A stretch of 64,000 bases of DNA from Streptomyces sp. ISL-94. Its GTDB lineage: Bacteria > Actinomycetota > Actinomycetes > Streptomycetales > Streptomycetaceae. The notes beneath the pieces are model-generated. The model worked only from the letters and a program-made list of their open reading frames with translations, was not told where the DNA came from and did not search any database. The stretch lies in contig NZ_JAGGOZ010000113.1 in assembly GCF_018614075.1 (NCBI RefSeq), forward strand, positions 55,943 to 119,942. The letters are read 5' to 3'. Positions 36,673-45,073 of this stretch are shown piece after piece. Each line of letters opens with the position of its first letter. Position 1 is the stretch's first letter. Both the position numbers and the translations under genes were made by a program.

Positions 36673-37969
36673 GCCCCTTCGCGGGCGCGGGCGCCGTCAC
36701 GGGGTGGCGGCGGGCGGTGAACAGCGCGAGCGCCGCCAGCGGCAGCAGCAGGCAGGCGCCGATGGCGTTCAGCCAGCCGTAGCCCGCCTGGGACATGACC
36801 AGGCCGGCGGCCGCGCCGCCCACGCCCGCGGCGGTGTTCATGGTCAGGTCGCTCAGGCCCTGTACGGCGGCCCGTGCGGGCTGCGGCACCGAGTCGGTCA
36901 GCAGCGCCGAACCGGAGACCATCCCCGCGGACCAGCCGAGGCCGAGCAGGAAGAGGCCGGCCGCGCTCTGCACGTGGTTTCCGGCGGCCGTGCCGGCGAG
37001 CAGCGCGGCGAGCGACAGGAGCCCGGCCGCGAGGCCGATCACGGACAGCCTGCCGAGCCGGTCGGCGAGCCATCCCATGACCGGTGAGAAGGCGAACATG
37101 CCCGCGATGTGACCGCTGATGACCAGGCCGATGAGCTCCAGGCCCGCGCCGTGGTGGCCCAGGTCCATCGGGGTCATGATCATGATCGACACCATGGTGG
37201 TGTGCGACACGGCGACGGCGACGAGCGCGAGCCGGGCCCGCGGCGAGGCCTTGACGGCGGCGAGCCCCGCGCGCAGCGAGCGGCCCTCGCGGGTCTGCTC
37301 CTCGGGAGCCGCCAGCGCACGGGCGGTCAGCAGCGGGTCCGGGCGCAGCAGTACGCCGATCAGCGTGCCGGTGAGGACGAAGACGGCGGCGGCCCACACG
37401 AAGGGGCCCGCCGTCTCGGGTATGGAGGTTCCGGCGAAGCTGCGGCTGGCCGGGGCGGACAGGTTGGGGCCGAGTACCGCGCCGATGGTGGACGCCCACA
37501 CGACGACGGAGATCGCCCGGGCCCGGCGGTCCGGGGCGGCGAGGTCGGCGGCGGCGAACCGGGCCTGGAGGTTGGCCGAGGAGGCGGCGCCGAACGCGGC
37601 CATGCCCAGGAGCAGCAGCGGGAAGCTCTTGATGGTGGCGGCGAGGACGACGAGGGCCGCACCGGTCGCGCCGATCGCGTAGGCCAGGACCAGGCCGGGG
37701 CGGCGGCCGCGCGCGGTCATCAGCGCGGCGAGCGGGAGCGAGACCAGGGCGGTGCCGACCACGGAGGCGGTGGAGGCGAAGCCGGACATGGCCTCGGTGC
37801 CGCTGATCTCGGTCGCGAGGACGGGGGCCAGGGCGATGCTGATGGGGACGCCGAGCCCGCCGAGCATCTGGCTGGCCATGAGCACGGTGGAGGTGCGCCG
37901 CTGCAGCCGGGCCAGGTCGGGGAGGCCGGCCGCGTGAGCCGTACGGTCCGTGCGCGGTGAGGTGGTCAC
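36662..37969 (-). CDS. MFS transporter
   Basis: 435 aa with about twelve membrane segments. After a ~35-residue cytoplasmic N-terminus come GVPISIALAPVLATEISG, the loop 2-3 motif variant AALMTARGRRPGLVLAY and, in the second half, GWLADRLGRLSVIGLAAG. It looks like a drug/proton antiporter-type permease, with no substrate evident. GTG 37969 has AAGGAGG 8 nt upstream, clearly better than the open frame before it. It is convergent with the cupin gene. Confidence 0.88.
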   Translation of the reverse strand: MTTSPRTDRTAHAAGLPDLARLQRRTSTVLMASQMLGGLGVPISIALAPVLATEISGTEAMSGFASTASVVGTALVSLPLAALMTARGRRPGLVLAYAIGATGAALVVLAATIKSFPLLLLGMAAFGAASSANLQARFAAADLAAPDRRARAISVVVWASTIGAVLGPNLSAPASRSFAGTSIPETAGPFVWAAAVFVLTGTLIGVLLRPDPLLTARALAAPEEQTREGRSLRAGLAAVKASPRARLALVAVAVSHTTMVSIMIMTPMDLGHHGAGLELIGLVISGHIAGMFAFSPVMGWLADRLGRLSVIGLAAGLLSLAALLAGTAAGNHVQSAAGLFLLGLGWSAGMVSGSALLTDSVPQPARAAVQGLSDLTMNTAAGVGGAAAGLVMSQAGYGWLNAIGACLLLPLAALALFTARRHPVTAPAPAKGLSS

Positions 37970-38276
37970 GCCGTACACCTCCTTCGCGGGTGCGCGAGGG
38001 GGCGCGCCTGCGGGGCGGGTATGGGCGCGGCGAGGCCGGGCGGGTCGGCAGGAGTAGTCACCGCGGCAGTGTGCCACCCCTTACCCTGCGGCGGAACCGA
38101 GATACCGCCCCACCGCACAGCCGGTACTGCCCTCATGGGGGGCACCGGCCGCCCCGCCCTCACGGGCGGCACCGGCCGCCCCGCCCGCTCAGCCGGCACT
38201 GCCCGCCACCGCACGCCCCACCCCCACAGCCGGCACCGCCCCCACCGCCCGCACCGCGCCACCCGCGCCGCACCAC
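37970..38276. repeat. GC-rich intergenic region with direct repeats
   Basis: No gene is visible. GGCACCGGCCGCCCCGCC occurs twice (about 38140 and 38168), with shorter CGGCAC(C/T)GCCC echoes at 38192 and 38230, giving an imperfect ~27-30 bp periodicity. The left end carries the MFS ribosome binding site. Confidence 0.6.
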
Positions 38277-38840
38277 TCAGAACAGCGGCTGCGGAAGCAC
38301 GCCCTCCAGGGCGAGCAGCAGCCGCTTGGTCTCGACACCGCCGCCGAATCCCCCGATGCCGCCGTCGTTCTCCACGACCCGGTGGCAGGCCACCACCAGC
38401 GGCAGCGGATTCGACCCCATGGCATTGCCCACGGCCTGAGCGGCGCCCGGCTGGCCCACCCGGCCGGCCAGCTCCCCGTAACCGACGACCGTTCCGTACG
38501 GCACGGAGCGGTCCAGCTCCTGGAGCACCTGCCGGTTGAAGCCGGAGCTGAGGCGCCAGTCCAGCGGCAGTTCGAAGCGCCGCAGCGTGCCGGAGAAGTA
38601 CGCGGCCAGCTGGCGTATGGGCTCGGCCAGCAGCACCTCCGCGCCCGGCGCGGGCCGCCGGGCGTCGGCGCCGAGCCGGGAGACGAGCGGGCCGATCATC
38701 GCGTCGACCCGGTCCGGCTCGGCATGGAACTCGACCCGGGCCAACCCCTCCGGGGTCGCGGCCAGGAGCAGGGGGCCGACGCAGGAGGTGACGACGGTCC
38801 ATTCGAGGTGCGGCCCGCGGGGCCGCTCGGTGCTGTCCAC
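38277..38840 (-). CDS. ogt: methylated-DNA--protein-cysteine methyltransferase
   Basis: 187 aa suicide alkyltransferase that removes alkyl groups from O6 of guanine. The N-terminal ribonuclease-like domain is followed by the DNA-binding and active-site region: FNRQVLQELDRSVPYGTVVGYGELA, AAQAVGNAMGSNPLPLVVACHRVVENDGGIGGFGGG. The acceptor Cys lies in ACHR instead of the usual PCHR, an unusual Pro to Ala change next to the nucleophile. The start is a GTG at 38840, 6 nt after TACCGT of a damage-type promoter, so the mRNA is probably leaderless. Confidence 0.93.
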   Translation of the reverse strand: MDSTERPRGPHLEWTVVTSCVGPLLLAATPEGLARVEFHAEPDRVDAMIGPLVSRLGADARRPAPGAEVLLAEPIRQLAAYFSGTLRRFELPLDWRLSSGFNRQVLQELDRSVPYGTVVGYGELAGRVGQPGAAQAVGNAMGSNPLPLVVACHRVVENDGGIGGFGGGVETKRLLLALEGVLPQPLF

Positions 38841-38846
38841 GCCTCC

Positions 38847-38869
38847 ACGGTACGGCGGGGCACCGACAG
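38847..38869 (-). promoter_or_regulatory. RecA-NDp/PafBC-type promoter of ogt
   Basis: On the minus strand: CTGTCGGTG (38869-38861), eight bases, TACCGT (38852-38847), matching TTGTCRGTG-N8-TAnnnT in eight of nine upstream positions. The -10 ends 6 nt before the GTG start. Confidence 0.7.
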
Positions 38870-38900
38870 CGCTCTCCCGCCGGCCGCGCCCGCAAAGGGC

Positions 38901-39830
38901 TCAGAGCCCGTCGATGGCCGCCTGCACGACGTCCGGGGCGTTGGTGATGATCCCGTCCACGCCCATGTCCGCGACCTTCCGGGCGGTCGCGGCGTCGTCC
39001 ACGATCCAGGTGTCCACCTCCATGGCCCGGCCGTGGGCACCCAGCAGATCGTGCACCGCCTCGACCCAGTCTGCCGAGATCGTGGTGTGCCACGGGTTGA
39101 TCCGGTCGGTGAACTCCGCGTACTTCGGCAGGTCCGCCACGGTCGGGGTGCCCAGGAAGGCCGTCACGAGGTCCGGCCGCAGACCGTGCACGATGCGTAC
39201 GCTGTCGGCGCTGAAGCTCTGCACCACCAGGCGCCGCGTCACATGGCGCTCATCGAGCCAGCCGAGCTCGTCCAGCAGCTGCAGGGTCTGCTCCTCGATC
39301 CCCGGGTAGAGCTCCGGCTTCTTGATCTCCAGCAGCAGCCGCTGCTGATTGCGCTGCACCCGGCCCATATACTCCCGCAGGGTCGGCACCCGGGCGCCCC
39401 CGAACTCCTCGTCGAACCAGCTGCCCGCGTCCAACCGGGCGATCTCCGCCGCCGTGAAGTCCTTGACCCGCCAGGGCTTGCGGTCCGGGAAGACCTCTTC
39501 GACGTCGGTGGTCCGGGACAGGGTGTCGTCGTGGATCACCACCAGCTCGCCGTCCCTGGTGCGCTGCACGTCGTTCTCGACCCAGTCGAAGCCCAGCCGC
39601 ATCGCCATGTCGATCGCGTCGAGGGTGTTCTCCGGGGCGTACGCCGAAGCCCCCCGGTGGGCGTACACGACGGGGTCGCCCAGCACCGCCCGGTCGGCGG
39701 CGGCGGCGGCGGCGGTGGCGGCGGCGGAGTCGGGGCCGTTGGCGGCGGCGGACGAGGCCGTCCCGCCCAGCAGGGTGAGGGTGAAGCCCAGGAATGCGGC
39801 GGCGGCCGCGGTGGCGGGTCGGACGTACAT
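38901..39830 (-). CDS. secreted glycerophosphodiester phosphodiesterase
   Basis: 309 aa, exported (signal peptide ATAAAAAFLGFTLTLLGGTASSAAA). The catalytic His pair and acidic ligands are in VVYAHRGASAYAPENTLDAI, DWVENDVQRTRDGELVVIHDDTLSRTTDVEE and LLLEIKKPELYPG; the barrel closes with MEVDTWIVDDAATARKVADMGVDGIITNAPD. It hydrolyses deacylated phospholipids to glycerol 3-phosphate and an alcohol outside the cell and may be part of phosphate or glycerol scavenging. GAGGAGA precedes ATG 39830. It is divergent from uvrB. Confidence 0.93.
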   Translation of the reverse strand: MYVRPATAAAAAFLGFTLTLLGGTASSAAANGPDSAAATAAAAAADRAVLGDPVVYAHRGASAYAPENTLDAIDMAMRLGFDWVENDVQRTRDGELVVIHDDTLSRTTDVEEVFPDRKPWRVKDFTAAEIARLDAGSWFDEEFGGARVPTLREYMGRVQRNQQRLLLEIKKPELYPGIEEQTLQLLDELGWLDERHVTRRLVVQSFSADSVRIVHGLRPDLVTAFLGTPTVADLPKYAEFTDRINPWHTTISADWVEAVHDLLGAHGRAMEVDTWIVDDAATARKVADMGVDGIITNAPDVVQAAIDGL

Positions 39831-40045
39831 GTGCGTTCTCCTCGGGTCGTGAGCCCTGTTCCTGCGTCAGACGGGTGCGGAGCGACAGACGTTGCGGCGA
39901 TGCACTTCACGGCGGGACCTTCACCGATCATGGGGTTGAAGATCACCGGGCCGCCACCGAACTACGACAAACGGACCAGAAGGGATGAGATCCGTGTGGC
40001 GCGACCGGACCAGCTGCTGCGCCGCTGAGCGGCGCGGATGCGTGG

Positions 40046-40068
40046 GTGTCAGTGCGGGGTCGTACGGT
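40046..40068 (+). promoter_or_regulatory. RecA-NDp/PafBC-type promoter of uvrB
   Basis: GTGTCAGTG (40046-40054), eight bases, TACGGT (40063-40068): one mismatch to TTGTCRGTG-N8-TAnnnT. The -10 ends 6 nt before ATG 40075, indicating a leaderless transcript. Confidence 0.75.
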
Positions 40069-40074
40069 GGACTC

Positions 40075-42216
40075 ATGCGGCCCGTATCGAAGATCGAACG
40101 CACGGTGGCGCCTTTCGAGGTCGTCAGCTCCTACCAGCCCAGCGGTGACCAGCCGGCGGCCATCGCCGAGCTGGAGAAGCGCATCCGTGCAGGTGAGAAG
40201 GATGTCGTCCTACTGGGTGCGACCGGCACCGGCAAGTCGGCGACCACCGCCTGGATGATCGAGAGGCTCCAGCGCCCCACCCTGGTGATGGCGCCGAACA
40301 AGACGCTGGCCGCCCAGCTGGCGAACGAGTTCCGCGAGCTCCTGCCGAACAACGCCGTCGAGTACTTCGTCTCGTACTACGACTACTACCAGCCCGAGGC
40401 GTACGTCCCGCAGTCCGACACCTACATCGAGAAGGACTCCTCGATCAACGAGGAGGTGGAGCGGCTGCGCCACTCCGCGACCAACTCGCTGCTGACCCGC
40501 CGCGACGTCATCGTCGTCGCCTCCGTGTCCTGTATCTACGGCCTCGGCACCCCGCAGGAGTACGTCGACCGGATGGTCTCCCTCAAGGTGGGCGAGGAGA
40601 TCGACCGGGACCAGCTGCTGCGCCGCTTCGTCGACATCCAGTACACGCGCAACGACGTGGCCTTCACCCGCGGCACCTTCCGGGTGCGCGGCGACACCAT
40701 CGAGATCTTCCCGGTCTACGAGGAACTGGCCGTCCGCATCGAGATGTTCGGCGACGAGATCGAGGCCCTCTCCACCCTGCACCCCCTGACCGGCGAGGTC
40801 ATCAGCGAGGACCGCGAGCTGTACGTCTTCCCGGCCAGCCACTACGTCGCCGGCCCCGAGCGCATGGAGAAGGCGGTCCGCGGCATCGAGGCCGAGCTGG
40901 TCGGGCGCCTCGCCGAGCTGGAGAAGCAGGGCAAGATGCTGGAGGCGCAGCGGCTGCGCATGCGCACCACCTACGACCTGGAGATGATGCGCCAGATCGG
41001 ATCGTGCTCCGGCATCGAGAACTACTCGCTGCACATGGACGACCGCGAGCCGGGCTCCGCGCCCAACACCCTCATCGACTACTTCCCGGAGGACTTCCTC
41101 CTGGTCATCGACGAGTCGCACGTGACCGTGCCGCAGATCGGCGCCATGTACGAGGGCGACGCCTCCCGCAAGCGGACCCTCGTCGACCACGGCTTCCGGC
41201 TGCCGTCCGCGCTCGACAACCGGCCGCTGAAGTGGGAGGAGTTCCAGGAGCGGATCGGCCAGACCGTCTACCTGTCGGCGACCCCGGGCAAGTACGAGCT
41301 CTCGCGCGGCGACGGCTTCGTCGAGCAGATCATCCGCCCCACCGGCCTCATCGACCCCGAGGTCGTCGTCAAGCCCACCGAGGGCCAGATCGACGACCTC
41401 GTGCACGAGATCCGCGAGCGGGTGGAGAAGGACGAGCGGGTCCTGGTCACCACCCTCACCAAGAAGATGGCCGAGGACCTCACGGACTACTTCCTGGAGC
41501 TCGGCATCCAGGTCCGCTACCTGCACAGCGACGTGGACACCCTGCGCCGCATCGAGCTGCTGCGCGAGTTGCGGTCCGGCGAGTTCGACGTACTGGTGGG
41601 CATCAACCTGCTGCGCGAGGGCCTCGACCTGCCCGAGGTGTCCCTGGTGGCGATCCTGGACGCCGACAAACAGGGGTTCCTGCGCTCCGGAACCTCGCTG
41701 ATCCAGACCATCGGCCGCGCGGCGCGCAACGTCTCCGGCCAGGTCCACATGTACGCGGACACCATCACCCCGGCGATGGCCCAGGCGATCGACGAGACGA
41801 ACCGCCGCCGGGAGAAGCAGGTCGCCTACAACACGGCGAACGGGATCGACCCGCAGCCGCTGCGCAAGAAGATCAACGACATCGTCGCCACCATCGCCCG
41901 CGAGGAGCTCGACACCGAGGAGCTCCTGGGCACCGGATACCGGCAGGCGAAGGAGGGCAAGGGGGCCCTGGCCCCGGTGCCGGCGCTCGGCGGCAAGGCG
42001 AAGGCGGGCGGCAGGGGGGCGAAGGGCGCGGCCAAGGCCGCCGAGGTGCTCACCGACCGGCCCGCCGCCGAACTGGCCTCGCTCATCGAGCAGATGACCG
42101 AGCGGATGCGGGCGGCGGCCGCGGAGCTGCAGTTCGAGGTCGCGGCCCGGATCCGGGACGAGGTGGGCGAGCTGAAGAAGGAGCTGCGGCAGATGAAGGA
42201 AGCGGGCCTCGCCTGA
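40075..42216 (+). CDS. uvrB: excinuclease ABC subunit B
   Basis: 713 aa damage-verification helicase of nucleotide excision repair. Walker A VLLGATGTGKSATTAW, the beta-hairpin region VEYFVSYYDYYQPEAYVPQSDTY, VASVSCIYGLG, DEAD-like LLVIDESHVTVPQIG, helicase motif VLVGINLLREGLDLPEVSLVAILDADKQGFLRS and the QTIGRAARN motif are all present. The C-terminal UVR motif (ELASLIEQMTERMRAAAAELQFEVAARIRDEVGELKKEL) binds UvrC. An Ala/Lys/Gly-rich linker at ~640-665 precedes it. ATG 40075 is 6 nt downstream of a damage-type -10. Two TerD genes follow. Confidence 0.98.
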   Translation: MRPVSKIERTVAPFEVVSSYQPSGDQPAAIAELEKRIRAGEKDVVLLGATGTGKSATTAWMIERLQRPTLVMAPNKTLAAQLANEFRELLPNNAVEYFVSYYDYYQPEAYVPQSDTYIEKDSSINEEVERLRHSATNSLLTRRDVIVVASVSCIYGLGTPQEYVDRMVSLKVGEEIDRDQLLRRFVDIQYTRNDVAFTRGTFRVRGDTIEIFPVYEELAVRIEMFGDEIEALSTLHPLTGEVISEDRELYVFPASHYVAGPERMEKAVRGIEAELVGRLAELEKQGKMLEAQRLRMRTTYDLEMMRQIGSCSGIENYSLHMDDREPGSAPNTLIDYFPEDFLLVIDESHVTVPQIGAMYEGDASRKRTLVDHGFRLPSALDNRPLKWEEFQERIGQTVYLSATPGKYELSRGDGFVEQIIRPTGLIDPEVVVKPTEGQIDDLVHEIRERVEKDERVLVTTLTKKMAEDLTDYFLELGIQVRYLHSDVDTLRRIELLRELRSGEFDVLVGINLLREGLDLPEVSLVAILDADKQGFLRSGTSLIQTIGRAARNVSGQVHMYADTITPAMAQAIDETNRRREKQVAYNTANGIDPQPLRKKINDIVATIAREELDTEELLGTGYRQAKEGKGALAPVPALGGKAKAGGRGAKGAAKAAEVLTDRPAAELASLIEQMTERMRAAAAELQFEVAARIRDEVGELKKELRQMKEAGLA

Positions 42217-42305
42217 GCGGGAGCCTGTCAGTAGGGTTGGTGCACGGCCGCAGGTACACGCTGCGCGCTCGTTATCAGGGGCGGGCTTATGAGAGGGGAC
42301 AGCGC

Positions 42306-42884
42306 GTGACGGTCAACATGACCAAGGGTCAGGCCATCAGTCTGCAGAAGGCGGACGGAGGCACGCTGACCGCGGTCCGGATGGGCCTCGGATGGCAGGC
42401 GGCAAAGCGCCGCGGGCTCTTCGGCTCGCGGACGCGGGAGATCGACCTGGACGCCTCGGCGGTGCTCTTCGCCGACAAGCAGCCCGTGGACGTGGTCTTC
42501 TTCCGGCACCTCCAGAGCGACGACGGCTCGGTCCGGCACACCGGTGACAACCTCGTCGGCGGCGCCGGCCAGGGCGGGGACGACGAGTCCATCCTCGTCG
42601 ACCTCCAGCGCGTGCCGGTGCACATCGACCAGATCGTCTTCACGGTGAACTCCTTCACCGGCCAGACGTTCCAGGAGGTGCAGAACGCCTTCTGCCGCAT
42701 TGTCGACGAGACCAACGGCCAGGAGCTGGCCCGCTACACCCTCGACGGCGGCGGCCAGTACACCGCGCAGATCATGGCGAAGGTGTCCCGCGCGGGCGCG
42801 GGCTGGAAGATGACGGCCCTGGGCAACCCGGCCAACGGCCGCACGTTCCAGGACCTGATGCCGTCGATCCTGCCTCACCTGTAA
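42306..42884 (+). CDS. TerD family stress protein
   Basis: 192 aa calcium-binding-type TerD fold. MTVNMTKGQAISLQKADGGTLTAVRMGLGWQ is the standard start, followed by REIDLDASAVLF, VVFFRHLQSDDGSVRHTGDNLVG with the Asp cluster and DLQRVPVHIDQIVFTVNSFTGQTFQEVQNAFCRIVD. TerD proteins are linked to tellurite and other membrane or oxidative stress and, in Streptomyces, to cytoplasmic stress complexes. GTG 42306 has AGGGGA upstream; ATG 42318 is a weaker alternative. It sits 89 bp after uvrB and 28 bp before the second TerD gene. Confidence 0.93.
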   Translation: MTVNMTKGQAISLQKADGGTLTAVRMGLGWQAAKRRGLFGSRTREIDLDASAVLFADKQPVDVVFFRHLQSDDGSVRHTGDNLVGGAGQGGDDESILVDLQRVPVHIDQIVFTVNSFTGQTFQEVQNAFCRIVDETNGQELARYTLDGGGQYTAQIMAKVSRAGAGWKMTALGNPANGRTFQDLMPSILPHL

Positions 42885-42912
42885 GCGAAGAAGTACGGGG
42901 GGAGACGGGACA

Positions 42913-44823
42913 ATGGCGGCCGAACTGGTCCGGGGGCAGAACCACGCCCTGCCCGAACACAAGGTGCGGATCACGGTCTCGGCGGGCACACCGGTGCTCG
43001 CCCTGGCCTCGCTCGGGGACGAGCGGGGAGCCGTGACGGGTCCCGAGGGGATCGCGCACCCCGGTGCGCGCGAACTTCCGGGGGTGGAGGCGCCCGACGG
43101 GTCCGCCGACCGGCACCGGTTCGCCGTCGACCTGGACGCGGTGGACCCCGCGGTGTACCAGGTCGGCGTCCTGCTCTCCCTGCCCCCCGGCGGCCCGGCC
43201 CGGTTCGGAGCCGTCGCGGCCCCGCACCTCGCCGTCGCGGGCGTGGACGGCACCGTGCTCGCCGAGTACACCCTCACCGGGCTGGACGCCGAGACCGCCG
43301 TGGTCGCCCTGGAGCTCTACCGGCGCCAGGGGGCCTGGAAGGTCCGTGCCGTCGGGCAGGGCTACGCCGACGGCCTCGCCGCGCTGTTCGCCGACCAGGG
43401 GCTCACCGCGCCCGGCGCCGCCGAGCTGGCGGCGCGCGTGCACGCGTGCGTGGCCGCCCCGGTGGCGCCCGACCCGGTCCCGGTGTCCGGGGTTCCGTAC
43501 GCGGGCACGCCGGGCCCGGCGCCCGAGCCGTCGAACGCTGCCGAGCCGACGGCCGCGTCCGCGCCTGAGCCGGCGCCCGCGATCGGGGCCGACGGGACCA
43601 TCAACTACGCCCACCCGCGCCGCCGCCGCACCAGCACCGAGCCCCCCGAGCCCGCCCCGCGGGCCGCCCAGCCGTCGGAGCCGGGCCAGGCCCCGCGCCC
43701 CGTCGCCGGGGACGCCGGCGGCTGGTCCATGGACGAGTGGCTCTACAACCAGGTCTGGGGCATGTTCGAGGACCTGGCCCGCACCGTCGCCGCCTACCGC
43801 AGCGCCGTCGACTTCGCCGACTCCCGGATGGACCGCGAGCTCGACGAGGCCCTGTCCGACCCCCGCCACCGCATCGGCGGCTCCGGCAACGCCGCCCGCG
43901 ACACCGCCCGGGCCCGCCGCGACGAGCTCGTCGCCCAGGCCCAGGCCGTCCTCGACCGGGACCTCGCGCAGCTCGCCGCCGAGTGCGAGGTGGTCGAGCC
44001 CGCGCTGCCGGCCCCCTACGCCCGCTGGGACAACCCGGTCTGGCATGACCACCACGTGCCCGAGGAAAGCCCGCTGGCCCTGCGCCTGGGGGACCTGCAC
44101 CTGCCCGAGCGGCCCGATCTGCGCATCCCCATGCTCGTGCGGCTCCCGCTGGAGCGCGGGCTCTGGATCGACAACGGCCGCACCGGCTCCGAGGCCGCGA
44201 TGGCCATGGACACCGACCGGCTGCGCCGGGCCGCCATGGACATGGCCGTCGCCCACGCGGCGCGGCTGCTCGCGGTCCACCCCGCCGACCGCTTCTCCGT
44301 CCACGTCATCGACGCGGCCGGGGCCGGTGCCGCCTCGCTGGCGCCCCTCGTCCGCGCCGGGGTGCTGGCCGGGCCGCCCGCCGCCGGGGCCGCGGGGGTC
44401 TCCGCGACCCTGGAGCGGCTGACCCGCCGGGTGGACCTCGTACAGATGGCGCTGCGGGCGGGGGCTCCCGAGGACCTGCCGCCGGATGTGGACACCGCCG
44501 AGCAGCTGCTGATCGTGCACGACTTCCCGCACGGGTTCGACGACCGGGCCGTTACCCGTTTGCGCTATCTCGCCGACGAGGGACCGGCGGTCGGAGTGCA
44601 CCTGCTGATGGTCGCGGACCGTGACGAGGCCTCGGCCTACGGGCCGCTGCTGGACCCGCTGTGGCGCTCCCTGATGCGGCTGTCCCCGGTGCCGGACAAC
44701 CATCTCGCCGACCCCTGGGTCCACCACGCCTGGACCTTCGAGCCGGATCTGCCCCCGCAGGGCAGCCGTGTCCTCGACCAGGCACTGGAGCGGGTGGCGG
44801 AGCTCCGGCGCACCGGTCGATGA
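42913..44823 (+). CDS. TerD domain fused to an FtsK-like domain without P-loop
   Basis: 636 aa. Residues 1-165 are a TerD domain (MAAELVRGQNHALPEHKVRITVSAGTPVLALASLGD, VYQVGVLLSLPPGGPARFG, ALELYRRQGAWKVRAVGQGYADGLAALF). A ~100-residue Pro/Ala linker leads to a helical segment (MDEWLYNQVWGMFEDLARTVAAYRS) and then a domain that resembles the FtsK/SpoIIIE ATPase fold (LPERPDLRIPMLVRLPLERGLWIDNG, RFSVHVIDAAGAGAASLAPLVRAGVL, LLIVHDFPHGFDDRAVTRLRYLADEGPAVGVHLLMVADR) but lacks a GKT/S P-loop. It is probably a scaffold acting with the upstream TerD and the TerC-type membrane protein downstream. Confidence 0.82.
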   Translation: MAAELVRGQNHALPEHKVRITVSAGTPVLALASLGDERGAVTGPEGIAHPGARELPGVEAPDGSADRHRFAVDLDAVDPAVYQVGVLLSLPPGGPARFGAVAAPHLAVAGVDGTVLAEYTLTGLDAETAVVALELYRRQGAWKVRAVGQGYADGLAALFADQGLTAPGAAELAARVHACVAAPVAPDPVPVSGVPYAGTPGPAPEPSNAAEPTAASAPEPAPAIGADGTINYAHPRRRRTSTEPPEPAPRAAQPSEPGQAPRPVAGDAGGWSMDEWLYNQVWGMFEDLARTVAAYRSAVDFADSRMDRELDEALSDPRHRIGGSGNAARDTARARRDELVAQAQAVLDRDLAQLAAECEVVEPALPAPYARWDNPVWHDHHVPEESPLALRLGDLHLPERPDLRIPMLVRLPLERGLWIDNGRTGSEAAMAMDTDRLRRAAMDMAVAHAARLLAVHPADRFSVHVIDAAGAGAASLAPLVRAGVLAGPPAAGAAGVSATLERLTRRVDLVQMALRAGAPEDLPPDVDTAEQLLIVHDFPHGFDDRAVTRLRYLADEGPAVGVHLLMVADRDEASAYGPLLDPLWRSLMRLSPVPDNHLADPWVHHAWTFEPDLPPQGSRVLDQALERVAELRRTGR

Positions 44824-44853
44824 CCTGGCGATGACCAGCACTTGGGGTTCTCT

Positions 44854-44882
44854 TTAACTTTTCCGTCCCGGACGGGTACCCT
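44854..44882 (+). promoter_or_regulatory. promoter of the TerC transcript
   Basis: TTAACT (44854-44859) and TACCCT (44877-44882) with a 17-bp spacer. The start point would be near 44889, immediately before the riboswitch core. Confidence 0.6.
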
Positions 44883-44890
44883 GGTGAGCG

Positions 44891-45063
44891 CGGAGGGGAG
44901 TATTCCTGCTTTCCTGCTACGGCGTACCCGTCAATACGGGCCACTGCGGTTCTTGCGAACCCAGCCGGCCCCGGGGCGCCGGCCCACGGCCTCCAGGCCG
45001 CCCGGGTGGAAGAGACCTCCGGCAGCGATGACGCTGACGAAGTGCTGAGCCATCCGCCGGAGG
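44891..45063 (+). promoter_or_regulatory. yybP-ykoY manganese riboswitch and expression platform
   Basis: The leader carries the two conserved blocks of the yybP-ykoY class: GGAGGGGAGTA at 44892-44902 and AAGAGACCTCC at 45010-45020, which close helix P1 (CGGAGG with CCTCCG). A middle arm includes CCCGTCAATACGGG (44927-44940). Downstream, the Shine-Dalgarno GCCGGAGG (45056-45063) is perfectly complementary over 8 bp to CCTCCGGC (45016-45023), the 3' strand of P1. The model is that Mn2+ stabilises P1 and frees the ribosome binding site, and without metal the site is sequestered. TerC-family genes are frequent targets of this riboswitch. Confidence 0.85.
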
Positions 45064-45073
45064 CGTGTCAACC

